A DNA stretch of 64,000 nt from Sulfopaludibacter sp963815475 (GTDB lineage Bacteria; Acidobacteriota; Terriglobia; Bryobacterales; Bryobacteraceae), in the NCBI GenBank assembly GCA_963815475.1, contig CAWFHD010000003.1:8246001-8310000 (forward strand). The letters run 5' to 3'. Positions 6,427 through 13,868 of the stretch are shown one piece after another. The stretch's first letter is position 1. Every line of letters begins with the position of its first letter. The translations under genes were made by a program, and so were the position numbers. Under the pieces are notes generated by a model. It had not been told where the DNA came from and searched no databases. It saw nothing but the letters and a program-made list of their open reading frames with translations.

Positions 6427-7281
6427 ATGTCTTTGAAAAACGAATGCAAGCAGGCAGAGAATATTCTAGCGGCGCGTGGCAAGCGCATCACGGCGATTGC
6501 AAGCGAAGTTGCGAAATTGACAGAGCACCTCGGCGCGCTACAGGCGGCTGACGCATCTTTCCAAGACGCGCAGGCACTAGAGGCCGTGGGCGAAGCGACA
6601 GCGGGCGCGGTCCAGAAAGCGCGGGCGCGCGTCGAGAGTGTCAAAGCCGATATCGACGCGCTAAGTAGTCGCCTGGCAGGTTTGCGGCGTCAGACCGCGA
6701 GTTACGGCCCGGAACTCGCGCAGTATCATCGCGCATTGGCCGGCGAAATTCCCGAACGAAACCGCGCGTTAACGGAGTCCTTCGTCTCCGAATGGACTGC
6801 GGCGGTTGAGCAGTTCTCGCAGATGTTATCGAAGCGGGCGGCTGTTGAACAGTTGCTCGGCAAAAAACTCACGCTACCGAATCCCACGGCGACACAGTTC
6901 GATCTTCGCGAAGTGAGACGACCCGACGAACTGTTGCAGGAACTTGGAGAGGCCGTGGCGAATTGCGGTGCAAGTGCCCCATTGGACACGTATGACCCAG
7001 GCAACGTGCTGGCTACCTACATTCCGGGAAAGCTTTACGTTTTGGCCGTCGATTTCAAAGACCAAAGCGGCCCGCAATTGTCTGCCGGAAGCCTGGTCTG
7101 CGAAAGCTCCTTCGAGGACCACTGGCTTCAGCATCTTGTCGGGATTCGGTACGCGGTGCCAGTTGTTCCGTCGTTCAAGCAAAATGCAATCAACGCGGCT
7201 ACTGCAATGAGTATCGCTCAAAAGCGCGCGGCAACCGAAGCATCACAGCAGGCGGTCAGTCCCTTCTTGGACGTGCGGTAG
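6427..7281 (+). CDS. Coiled-coil element protein
   Basis: The ATG at 6427 follows CGGAG. Residues 1-150 are long alanine/glutamate-rich helices typical of a coiled coil (for example AENILAARGKRITAIASEVA and VQKARARVESVKADIDALSS). Residues 160-235 form a mixed alpha/beta region with NVLATYIPGKLYVLAVDF, and the end is again helical. No signal peptide or membrane segment. It is followed by a GC-rich terminator hairpin, so it closes this transcription unit. Family not recognised; a structural or scaffolding role is only a guess. Confidence 0.55.
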   Translation: MSLKNECKQAENILAARGKRITAIASEVAKLTEHLGALQAADASFQDAQALEAVGEATAGAVQKARARVESVKADIDALSSRLAGLRRQTASYGPELAQYHRALAGEIPERNRALTESFVSEWTAAVEQFSQMLSKRAAVEQLLGKKLTLPNPTATQFDLREVRRPDELLQELGEAVANCGASAPLDTYDPGNVLATYIPGKLYVLAVDFKDQSGPQLSAGSLVCESSFEDHWLQHLVGIRYAVPVVPSFKQNAINAATAMSIAQKRAATEASQQAVSPFLDVR

Positions 7282-7364
7282 TCCATTCAGTTTCCGCGTG
7301 TGCGGCGCTTGCGCCCGCGCGGGATGGCGTTTCCTGTGGCCGGCCCCACGGGAAGCGCCCACAA

Positions 7365-7398
7365 GACCGGGAGGCATCCCCTCCTTTTCCTCCCGGTC
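7365..7398 (+). terminator. Strong stem-loop, likely terminator
   Basis: GACCGGGAGG (7365-7374) and CCTCCCGGTC (7389-7398) form a perfect 10-bp stem with a 14-nt loop about 85 bp after the coiled-coil gene. Only CCCTTAAAGTTT follows, so Rho-independent action is uncertain. Confidence 0.55.
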
Positions 7399-7613
7399 CC
7401 CTTAAAGTTTGCGCGAGGTGGTTTCATCGGTGTTTCCTACTCGCGCCACGGGCGGCGGTTTACAGGGTCTTCCATTCCCTGTCCTTTCCCGTCGCCCGTC
7501 CTTCAAGTTTTCCAGTCTTCGCCCCTCGTAGAACAGGACGCTACCCCTCGCGGCGGCGTCCTGGGGGCGGCGGTTTTTCATGACAATCGCCAACCGGCGA
7601 CAGGGAGTAAAAA
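7399..7613 (+). promoter_or_regulatory. Leader of the Ntn/tail gene with hairpin
   Basis: No convincing gene lies between 7282 and 7613. CAGGACGC (7534-7541) pairs with GCGTCCTG (7556-7563), followed by GGGGCGGCGGTTTTTC, which may be a second terminator or a leader hairpin. AGGGAG at 7602-7607 is the ribosome site of the gene at 7614. Confidence 0.4.
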
Positions 7614-8780
7614 ATGAGCACAATGGTTTGTTTGAAAGATGGGGACACGCTGATTCTCGGTACTGATTCCAGATTCGTGGAGGCCGATTTAAGCGGAGTG
7701 GTCAGTGACGCTGAACAGAAGATTTTCGAGATATGGCCGAATACGTTTATCGCGACGAGCGGCCGGAAAATGGCCTGCGACTTTCAGCACGGGGAAGCGC
7801 GGGCCATCGCGGAAAGGGCCGGCTCGGCTGACATCCGGCTTATCAGTGCCGAGTTGGCGCGGAACTCCATCCCCGTGCTGAATGTTGTGCTGGGCCAATT
7901 GCTTTCCGTTCCAGGCGAGAGAACCGGGCTTATTGTATCTGGCGAAGCACTTCTCCATGGGTGCTGCTTGGTCGGTCGAAGCCAAGGTAAGTTGGGAGTC
8001 ATAACCCACATATACCGGGTTGTAGGCGGCCAGGTCGTGTGTGAAGCGGAGGAATATTTCGAGGACAGGCGCAAGATTGTCTGTTCTTCGGGTGCTCCCC
8101 TCCATCTTTTGGGACGGAGTTTTCAGTTCGTTCATGATCCGGCAATCTGGACAGATTCGGCAGAGGTGGTAGTCCGTAGAATCCTTGGAGAGGTGAAGCA
8201 AGCATCCATGGAGAGCGGCGGCCCGGACCAGATCGTACACGTTGACAACACCGGCAGTCGTTGGCTCTCCAGTCCGCCTGTAGCAGGGATGTCGTTGAAT
8301 GGAGATCTCGCAAGCGCAACTATAACGGCGCTGGTTAGCATGATCTCGCCGTCGATCAGTGGAGGCACAATCGTGTCCCCAACGATTTTGGTCAACGGTG
8401 GATCTTTCACGGTGAACATTGACACTACTGACGGCCTTAAGATCACCGGAAATGGGATCACGACTAAACTCAACAATGGCTTGGCCATGTCCACAAACTA
8501 TGCAGCGGTCCAGGCCACTGATGGTTCAAACACATGCGCCTTGTTTCCTGTTGGGTTGAACGTGTGGCATGGCGGCACGGTCAAGATTCAACTGGCTGCA
8601 AATCCTTCGAGCGGCGCTGCTGGATTAACCCTATATGACAACATTGGGCAGTCGGTCTCGGTGCTTCCGGCTGGAATTAGTTTCGGTGGTGTCCAGGTGC
8701 TGACAGCGCGCTACCCGACGACTCCATCGACTCTTGCGGACGTAATTGCAGTGCTTCGATGGCACGGGCTCAGCAACTAG
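7614..8780 (+). CDS. Proteasome-fold (Ntn hydrolase-like) domain fused to tail-fibre-like C-terminus
   Basis: Residues 1-90 follow the beta-subunit pattern of proteasome/HslV proteins: a Thr (or Ser) next to the initiator Met (M-S-T), a hydrophobic strand DTLILG, TDSR with the Asp at residue 18, Lys at residue 36 in EQKIFEI, and ATSG at about 48-51. Counting Thr3 as 1, these fall near the canonical Thr1/Asp17/Lys33. Helical and strand segments continue to about residue 200. Residues 210-388 are glycine/threonine-rich beta repeats (VSPTILVNGGSFTVNIDTTD) that end in LADVIAVLRWHGL, an ending typical of phage tail-fibre and appendage proteins. A terminator follows. A role as a virion- or surface-associated hydrolase is inference; the domain may be only structurally related. 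Confidence 0.55.
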   Translation: MSTMVCLKDGDTLILGTDSRFVEADLSGVVSDAEQKIFEIWPNTFIATSGRKMACDFQHGEARAIAERAGSADIRLISAELARNSIPVLNVVLGQLLSVPGERTGLIVSGEALLHGCCLVGRSQGKLGVITHIYRVVGGQVVCEAEEYFEDRRKIVCSSGAPLHLLGRSFQFVHDPAIWTDSAEVVVRRILGEVKQASMESGGPDQIVHVDNTGSRWLSSPPVAGMSLNGDLASATITALVSMISPSISGGTIVSPTILVNGGSFTVNIDTTDGLKITGNGITTKLNNGLAMSTNYAAVQATDGSNTCALFPVGLNVWHGGTVKIQLAANPSSGAAGLTLYDNIGQSVSVLPAGISFGGVQVLTARYPTTPSTLADVIAVLRWHGLSN

Positions 8781-8815
8781 TTCCCCGCGCGTTTCCTCAT
8801 CCTTTCCGCGTGGGC

Positions 8816-8857
8816 GCGCGCCTGCCGCTTCCCCACGGCGGGCGCGCTGTTGTTTTA
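8816..8857 (+). terminator. Rho-independent terminator
   Basis: GCGCGCCTGCCG (8816-8827) pairs with CGGCGGGCGCGC (8836-8847) with one wobble, followed by TGTTGTTTTATT. It separates the Ntn/tail gene from the DNA-binding/integrase genes. Confidence 0.75.
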
Positions 8858-8886
8858 TTCTTCTGGGAATCCTTGGAGGGTTGGCC

Positions 8887-9264
8887 GTGGATGGTTTAGG
8901 ATTATTAAGTCCGGATAAGGTTTCAGAGATCACCGGACAAGCGGTTGCCACGTTGATGTCTTGGCGCTCTCGCAACTCGGGACCGCCATTCGTGAAGATC
9001 GGGCGGAAAGTTTGGTATCGTGAGCAGGATCTGCTCGGGTGGATTGCCGGCAGAGTCCAGGTAACGGACGATGAGCCTCGAACAGCGAAACGAAAAATGG
9101 TTTTACCGATTCTATGCGTTGGGCCGGGAGTGGTCAAAGGACACCGGATTGGCCGCCACAAAACGCAACGAGAGCGCGGCTCTCGGGATGGAAGCGGAAG
9201 CGCGCAAACTGGTGAAGCAGGGCAGAGCAGACGAATTGACGCTCGAACCGAAGCCGTTCAGTAG
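8887..9264 (+). CDS. Excisionase-type helix-turn-helix protein overlapping the integrase
   Basis: GTG 8887 is preceded by GGAGGG six nt upstream. Residues 4-58 (LLSPDKVSEITGQAVATLMS, PPFVKIGRKVWYREQDLLGW) form an excisionase/HTH_17-type winged helix with the conserved 'PFxKIGxxVxYxxxDLxxW' wing. The recognisable domain ends at about residue 60; the remaining 65 residues are read from the region that also encodes the integrase N-terminus in another frame and are arginine/serine-rich. Either the tail is a real overlap of 194 nt or the two genes were once one frame, or are joined by frameshifting. A role with the integrase is likely. Confidence 0.6.
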   Translation: MDGLGLLSPDKVSEITGQAVATLMSWRSRNSGPPFVKIGRKVWYREQDLLGWIAGRVQVTDDEPRTAKRKMVLPILCVGPGVVKGHRIGRHKTQRERGSRDGSGSAQTGEAGQSRRIDARTEAVQ

Positions 9265-10195
9265 CGCGGCTGATATGTTCATTCAGTGGGCCACGGGCGA
9301 GCACTGCGAAAAACCGCAGACCTGGAAACGGTTACGGGGTAGCTGCACGAGCCTAAAGGTTTTTTTCGGGCATCAACCCATTCACACGATAACGGTAGGG
9401 CGCGTCCAGGACTATATGAGTTGGCGGCGCGCCTGTACCGCCTGTGTGGGTAGCGATCCAAACTGCAAGGTCTGTAACGGCACTGGTCGAGGCGTTGCGG
9501 AGGTGACGTTGCGCCATGATCTTCATGCACTCTCGCCACTGTTTCAATACGGCATCGACCACAATTGGTGTGTCCGGAATCCCGTGGAGAAAGTGAAAGT
9601 GCCAAGCGACAAGGACGCGGTACGCATTCACGTTCTCACCCAAGCGGAGGAAACGGCCTATTTCGCGGCGGCGCGGGCGATTCCGCATCTCTACGACCTT
9701 GGGCGGTTGATGATACTGCAGGGGGCGCGGCCATCCGAGGTGATGCAGGCTCACGCGGAGCATTTCGATTTAAAGAAGGGGACATGGCTTATCCCAGACT
9801 CCAAATCTACAGCGGGCCGTAGGACGCTTAAACTTGTCCCCGAAGCGCAGGCCATCATGGAGGCTCGGATTGCCGGCGCGGCGCGTTCAGGATGGATCTT
9901 CAGTGGCAAGGCGAAGGGGTCGCACTTGACCGACGCGGAGAACGGGCACAAGAAAATCCTAAAGAAAACCCGGCTGGCATTTGTGCTGTACGATCTGCGC
10001 CACACGTTTGCTACCCGCATGGTCGAGCGCGGGTGCGATGTGGTTGTGCTCTCCCGGATCTTGGGGCACGCGAACCTCAGAACGGTTATGCGCTACGTGC
10101 ACCTAAACCAGGATCACATTGAAACCGCGATGCAGAGATTCGGCGAATCGTCACCCTTGAAGCTCCCCGACGAAGCGGCGGCGGTGGTCCAATGA
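9071..10195 (+). CDS. Tyrosine recombinase/integrase with zinc-knuckle insertion
   Basis: The 374-residue protein has an N-terminal arm-binding-like strand region (KWFYRFYALGREW), a core-binding SAM-like domain and a C-terminal catalytic domain. Catalytic positions: Arg220 (QGARPSEV), Arg310 in YDLRHTFATRM (Tyr307 takes the place of the usual His), His333 in ILGHAN and nucleophile Tyr342 in MRYVHL. Inside the core-binding domain Cys122-x2-Cys125-x6-Cys132-x2-Cys135-x-G forms a probable zinc knuckle. It would integrate and excise the element, most likely at the tRNA-Cys 3' end 850 bp downstream. The ATG lies 194 nt inside the preceding frame and has only a poor ribosome site. Confidence 0.9.
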   Translation: MSLEQRNEKWFYRFYALGREWSKDTGLAATKRNESAALGMEAEARKLVKQGRADELTLEPKPFSSAADMFIQWATGEHCEKPQTWKRLRGSCTSLKVFFGHQPIHTITVGRVQDYMSWRRACTACVGSDPNCKVCNGTGRGVAEVTLRHDLHALSPLFQYGIDHNWCVRNPVEKVKVPSDKDAVRIHVLTQAEETAYFAAARAIPHLYDLGRLMILQGARPSEVMQAHAEHFDLKKGTWLIPDSKSTAGRRTLKLVPEAQAIMEARIAGAARSGWIFSGKAKGSHLTDAENGHKKILKKTRLAFVLYDLRHTFATRMVERGCDVVVLSRILGHANLRTVMRYVHLNQDHIETAMQRFGESSPLKLPDEAAAVVQ

Positions 10196-10224
10196 CGACG
10201 GTATCCCTTCGAGCCTTCAGTTAT

Positions 10225-10497
10225 CTAGGTAAGCTGCTTCAATCCGGCTACGTCCTCGGCATCCACGGCGTATCCGAAATCGCGGGCCACCAACCAGGAG
10301 CGCTTTAACTCCGCCGTCGCCGCTTGCACGTCGCGTATTGCCGCCACCAATTCCGCATCGGTTGGACTCGCCGGCGACACGGGATTGAAAGGCCGCGCAA
10401 CGAGTTTGTCCCCTGCCTTCAGGAGCGCCGCTGTGATTTCTGCGAGGTTTTTCTGGGTTGCAAGTAGATAGTCCGCGCGGTACGGTAATCGTTCCAC
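10225..10497 (-). CDS. Hypothetical helical protein (90 aa)
   Basis: Minus-strand frame, convergent to the integrase. The product is mostly helix (LLATQKNLAEITAALLKAGD, LVAAIRDVQAATAELKRSWL). The only in-frame start is GTG 10497. A neighbouring frame starting at ATG 10530 reads MSAQTQKLRRIQVWNDYR and would join naturally to RADYLLATQKN, so the present start may be the result of a small frameshift near 10480. No family recognised. Confidence 0.45.
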   Translation of the reverse strand: MERLPYRADYLLATQKNLAEITAALLKAGDKLVARPFNPVSPASPTDAELVAAIRDVQAATAELKRSWLVARDFGYAVDAEDVAGLKQLT

Positions 10498-10549
10498 ACC
10501 TGTATGCGCCGGAGCTTCTGAGTCTGTGCGCTCATTTATTTCTAGTGGA

Positions 10550-10741
10550 TCAACAACACCGTGGGGGTCGGCTGCCCATTAGCGCATCGCTAAGCTCCCG
10601 CAATGCCGCATCAAAACGTAAGAACGCGGCGACCTTATCGGACGGTTCCGTGAGTTCATAAGCAGCCTCGGCCTCTTCAGCTTTTTCACGAAGACGTTGG
10701 AAGATTACGGGATCAATTGGCGTGCGCTGGGAAAACATCAT
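10550..10741 (-). CDS. Hypothetical helical protein (63 aa)
   Basis: Short minus-strand frame with a helical, charged composition (FQRLREKAEEAEAAYELTEP, LRFDAALRELSDALM). It lies 53 bp upstream of the other minus-strand gene, so they may be co-transcribed. No Shine-Dalgarno site is visible. Family not recognised. Confidence 0.4.
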   Translation of the reverse strand: MMFSQRTPIDPVIFQRLREKAEEAEAAYELTEPSDKVAAFLRFDAALRELSDALMGSRPPRCC

Positions 10742-11039
10742 TGGGGATTTTCCAACATTCCGTGGCGAGAATGCAACTCCAACCTCTGGCGCAGTCGCCT
10801 AGCGTTACAGTACCGTGACCACAAAGTCCCTAACTCGCGGGCGGGTATTTCGGCTTGGCAGTGAGGGCCAACGAAGATCAGTTGTGGCCACTTGGCTCCA
10901 TGGAACCTCATTCCAGTCCGAATCTAGTCCGAATCTAGTCCGAATACGGGCGCTATTTTCGCCCTATCTTCGACAAGGTTCTGCAAGGTTCTGCAAGCTG
11001 TTAAGTCTTTTTGAATCAAGGTAAATGGTTGAGGAATAT
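10742..11039. other. Gene-free attachment region with two sets of direct repeats
   Basis: AGTCCGAATCT is repeated in tandem (10915-10925, 10926-10936, partial 10937-10945), and CAAGGTTCTG occurs twice in tandem (10974-10983, 10984-10993) followed by CAAG. These lie 50-130 bp from the tRNA 3' end, the position where integrase arm-type sites are found. No gene is apparent. Confidence 0.45.
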
Positions 11040-11114
11040 TGGAGGCGCGGGTGAGAATCGAACTCACGAATAAAGGTTTTGCAGACCTTGGCCTTACCAC
11101 TTGGCTACCGCGCC
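11040..11114 (-). tRNA. tRNA-Cys (GCA)
   Basis: On the minus strand a complete cloverleaf can be drawn: acceptor GGCGCGG/CCGCGCC, D-arm GCC/GGC, anticodon arm AAGGT-CTGCAAA-ACCTT with anticodon GCA (complement of 11080-11082), T-arm GTGAG-TTCGATT-CTCAC, discriminator U and an encoded CCA (11040-11042). The 3' end points towards the integrase, so this gene is the probable attachment site. Confidence 0.95.
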
Positions 11115-11134
11115 TGAAATGCGAACTCTAAACG

Positions 11135-11164
11135 AAAATACCCCGCCTGCAGTCTCCAAGTCAA
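11135..11164 (-). promoter_or_regulatory. tRNA-Cys promoter
   Basis: On the minus strand TTGACT (11159-11164) and TATTTT (11135-11140) are 18 nt apart, about 20 nt upstream of the tRNA 5' end. A good sigma-70-type promoter. Confidence 0.6.
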
Positions 11165-11189
11165 ACGCGCCCGGTACTATAGTAATGCT

Positions 11190-13142
11190 GTGTCCGTCTC
11201 CCTCGATCACATTCTTGACTCCGGCGACCCCTCCATCCTCGACGTCCGCTCGTACGCCCGCGGCCCCCAGGGATCGCTTCCCATCACCCCCGAAATGCTC
11301 CTCCGCCGACCCTCGGGCGACCTCTTCGGTCTCTCGCAAGACGCCGGTATGGGCTGGGACCCATCCGCTCTCGGCGGCAAGGAATTCCTCATCCTGAGCA
11401 CCCACGGCGGCATACGCGCCGCCGATGGCACCCCAGTCGCACTCGGCTACCACACCGGTCACTGGGAGGTCGGGCTCCTCATGGACGCCGCTGCCAAGGA
11501 GCTCAAATCCGCCGGCTCCATCCCCTTCGCCGCGTATTGCACCGACCCCTGCGACGGCCGCACGCAGGGCACCTCCGGCATGTTCGATTCCCTGCCCTAC
11601 CGCAACGATGCCGCCGCCGTCTTCCGCCGCCTCATTCGCTCTCTGCCCACGCGCCGTGGCGTCATCGGCATCGCCACCTGCGATAAGGGCCTGCCCGCCA
11701 TGATGATGGCCCTCGCCGGTATCCCCGATCTTCCCAACGTCCTCGTGCCGGGCGGCGTCACCCTGCTCGCCGACGAAGGTGAAGATGCCGGCAAAGTGCA
11801 ATCCTCTGGCGCGCGTTTCGCTCACGGCCAGATCACGCTCGAAGCCGCCGCGCGCAACCTCTGCGGCGCTTGCGCGACACCCGGCGGAGGCTGCCAGTTC
11901 CTCGGCACCGCCGCCACCTCGCAGGTCATCGGCGAAGCGCTCGGCATGTCGCTTACCCATTCCGCCCTCGCGCCCTCCGGCCACCCCATCTGGCTCGACA
12001 TGGCCCGCCGTTCGGCCCGCGCCGTCATGGCTCTCGAAGAGCGCGGACTCGTTATGAGTGACATCCTCACAGCCGCCTCCGTCCGCAACGCTTTGGTGCT
12101 GCACGCCGCATTCGGCGGCTCCACCAACCTGATACTGCACCTGCCCGCCATAGCATGGACCGCCGGCCTCACACGACCCACCGTGGAAGACTGGACCGCC
12201 GTCAATCGCCAGACGCCGCGCCTCGTCGACGCCCTGCCCAATGGCCCCAAAGGACACCCCACCGTGCAGGTCTTCCTCGCAGGCGGAGTCCCCGAAGTCA
12301 TGCTCCACTTGCGCCGCGCCGGCCTGCTCGAAACCAACGCTCTCACAGTAAGCGGCGAGAAGCTGGGCGCGATGCTCGATTGGTGGGAGCAGTCCGAACG
12401 CCGCGCCGAGCTGCGCCGTATCCTCCGCGACCGCGATGGCGTCGACCCTGACGACGTGATCATGGGCCCCGACCGCGCCCGTTCCAAAGGCCTCACCTCC
12501 ACCGTCACCTTCCCCAAGGGCAACCTCGCGCCCGGCGGCTCCGTCATCAAGAGCACCTCCATCGATGCCAGCGTTGTGGACGAGTGCGGCATCTATCGCA
12601 AAGCCGGGCCCGCGCGCGTCTTCCGCACCGAACACACCGCCATCGCCGCCATCAAGAACGGCGAGATCCACGCCGGCGACGTCCTCGTGCTGATGTGCCG
12701 CGGCCCCCTGGGCTCGGGCATGGAAGAGATTTTCGAAATCACCTCGGCTCTTCGCTATCTGGAGTTCGGTAAGCACGTCGCCGTCATCACAGATGCGCGC
12801 TTCAGCGGTGTCTCCACCGGGGCCTGCATCGGACACGTCACGCCCGAAGCCCTGGCCGGCGGCCCCATCGGAAAAATTCGCGAAGGCGATTGGATCGAGA
12901 TCACCATCGACCGGGTGAAACTGGAGGGCCGCCTCGACCTGGTGGGAGCCGATGGAGTAGTCTTCGGCGCGGAGGAAGGCGAGCGCGTCCTGGCTGCTAG
13001 ACCTTCGCGAGAAGATCTGGCCTCCGACCCCGGCCTCCCCACTGACACAAAGCTATGGGCCGCCCTTCAGGATGCCAGCGGAGGAACCTGGGGCGGCTGC
13101 GTTTTCGACGTGGAAGCCATCACCGCCGCATTGCGGAAGTAA
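11190..13142 (+). CDS. yjhG: D-xylonate dehydratase (YjhG/YagF type, IlvD/Edd family)
   Basis: The 650-residue protein follows E. coli YjhG along its whole length, with the IlvD/Edd landmarks DPCDGRTQGTSGMFDSLPYR (cysteine of the iron-sulphur site), IATCDKGLPAMMMALA, GGCQFLGTAATSQVIGEALG, HAAFGGSTNL, and ITDARFSGVSTGACIGHVTP near the C-terminus. It dehydrates D-xylonate (or a related aldonate) to the 2-keto-3-deoxy acid in the cytoplasm. GTG 11190 is chosen because it gives the family N-terminus; TATAGT at 11178-11183 lies six nt upstream and no ribosome site exists, suggesting a leaderless mRNA. Other aldonates are possible substrates. Confidence 0.88.
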   Translation: MSVSLDHILDSGDPSILDVRSYARGPQGSLPITPEMLLRRPSGDLFGLSQDAGMGWDPSALGGKEFLILSTHGGIRAADGTPVALGYHTGHWEVGLLMDAAAKELKSAGSIPFAAYCTDPCDGRTQGTSGMFDSLPYRNDAAAVFRRLIRSLPTRRGVIGIATCDKGLPAMMMALAGIPDLPNVLVPGGVTLLADEGEDAGKVQSSGARFAHGQITLEAAARNLCGACATPGGGCQFLGTAATSQVIGEALGMSLTHSALAPSGHPIWLDMARRSARAVMALEERGLVMSDILTAASVRNALVLHAAFGGSTNLILHLPAIAWTAGLTRPTVEDWTAVNRQTPRLVDALPNGPKGHPTVQVFLAGGVPEVMLHLRRAGLLETNALTVSGEKLGAMLDWWEQSERRAELRRILRDRDGVDPDDVIMGPDRARSKGLTSTVTFPKGNLAPGGSVIKSTSIDASVVDECGIYRKAGPARVFRTEHTAIAAIKNGEIHAGDVLVLMCRGPLGSGMEEIFEITSALRYLEFGKHVAVITDARFSGVSTGACIGHVTPEALAGGPIGKIREGDWIEITIDRVKLEGRLDLVGADGVVFGAEEGERVLAARPSREDLASDPGLPTDTKLWAALQDASGGTWGGCVFDVEAITAALRK

Positions 13143-13178
13143 GCCACACCGCGCCACGACTCGCGCTAGACTGACCTC

Positions 13179-13868
13179 TTGCCCCCGCACCTGGTCTTCG
13201 AAACCCTCGCCTATGTTGTGGGCTTCGCCATCTACAATCGGTCCCGCACCCAAGCCGGCGACTTTCTCCCCGACTCCGCTCGCAACTCCGTGATCGTCGC
13301 CGCCATCCTCGGAGCCGCCCTCGGTAGCAAGCTCCTCGCCTGGTTCGAAGATCCCGCTGACCTCGCCGGCCACTGGCATGACTGGCAGTTTCTCCTCGGC
13401 GGCAAAACCATCGTCGGAGGATTGCTCGGCGGCACCATCGCGGTCGAATGGACCAAGCATCGGCTCGGCATCACCCGCCGCACAGGCGACCTCTTCGCCC
13501 TCCCGCTGACTCTCGCCATCGCTATTGGCCGAATCGGCTGCTTCCTCGCCGGCCTCAGCGACCGCACTTACGGCGTCCCAACCGCACTGCCCTGGGGTGT
13601 GGATTTCGGCGATGGCATCCACCGCCACCCTACCCAGATCTACGAAATCATCTTCCTGTTGCCGTTAGCCGTCGTGCTCTGGCGCATGTCGTTCAAGCCG
13701 CATCGCGAAGGCGCGCTCTTTCGCGTCTTCCTCTGTGCCTACCTCGCCTTTCGCCTCGCCATCGACTTCCTCAAGCCCGACCCCGCCATCCTTGGACTCA
13801 GCGCCATCCAGTGGGCCTGCCTCGCTGCGCTATGCTGGTACGCGCGCGAGGTGCTGAGTGGCCGATAA
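13179..13868 (+). CDS. Divergent Lgt-like (prolipoprotein diacylglyceryl transferase family) membrane protein
   Basis: A 229-residue multi-pass membrane protein with the Lgt signature region: GGKTIVGGLLGGTIAVEW, AIAIGRIGCFLAGLSDRTYG and HPTQIYE. The arginine of GRIG is kept, but the N-x-E part of the usual NFxNxExxG motif is replaced by AGLSD, and the protein is shorter than canonical Lgt (~270-300), so transfer of diacylglycerol to lipoproteins is not certain. TTG 13179 has no ribosome site; TAGACT ends six nt upstream (leaderless-like). Its last 11 nt overlap the radical SAM gene, suggesting joint function, possibly in lipid modification. Confidence 0.7.
   Translation: MPPHLVFETLAYVVGFAIYNRSRTQAGDFLPDSARNSVIVAAILGAALGSKLLAWFEDPADLAGHWHDWQFLLGGKTIVGGLLGGTIAVEWTKHRLGITRRTGDLFALPLTLAIAIGRIGCFLAGLSDRTYGVPTALPWGVDFGDGIHRHPTQIYEIIFLLPLAVVLWRMSFKPHREGALFRVFLCAYLAFRLAIDFLKPDPAILGLSAIQWACLAALCWYAREVLSGR

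Larger units (their letters stand above)
1..11042. mobile_element. Integrated prophage or phage-satellite-like element (right part)
   Basis: The block from the window start to the 3' end of the tRNA-Cys gene contains small overlapping genes of phage character and a tyrosine integrase (9071-10195), with the integrase end facing the tRNA 3' end, the usual geometry for an element integrated into a tRNA. A terminase-small-subunit-like gene and a tail-fibre-like gene are present, but no large terminase, portal or capsid gene can be seen. Base composition is visibly less GC-rich than the flanking chromosome. The left attachment site lies outside the window, so the size and exact ends are unknown. 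It could be a prophage, a satellite or a decayed element. Confidence 0.75.

Noticed and set aside
11094..12836. 580-residue minus-strand open frame
   Set aside because: Antisense to yjhG; its glycine/alanine/glutamate-rich composition is an artefact of GC-rich codons on the coding strand.
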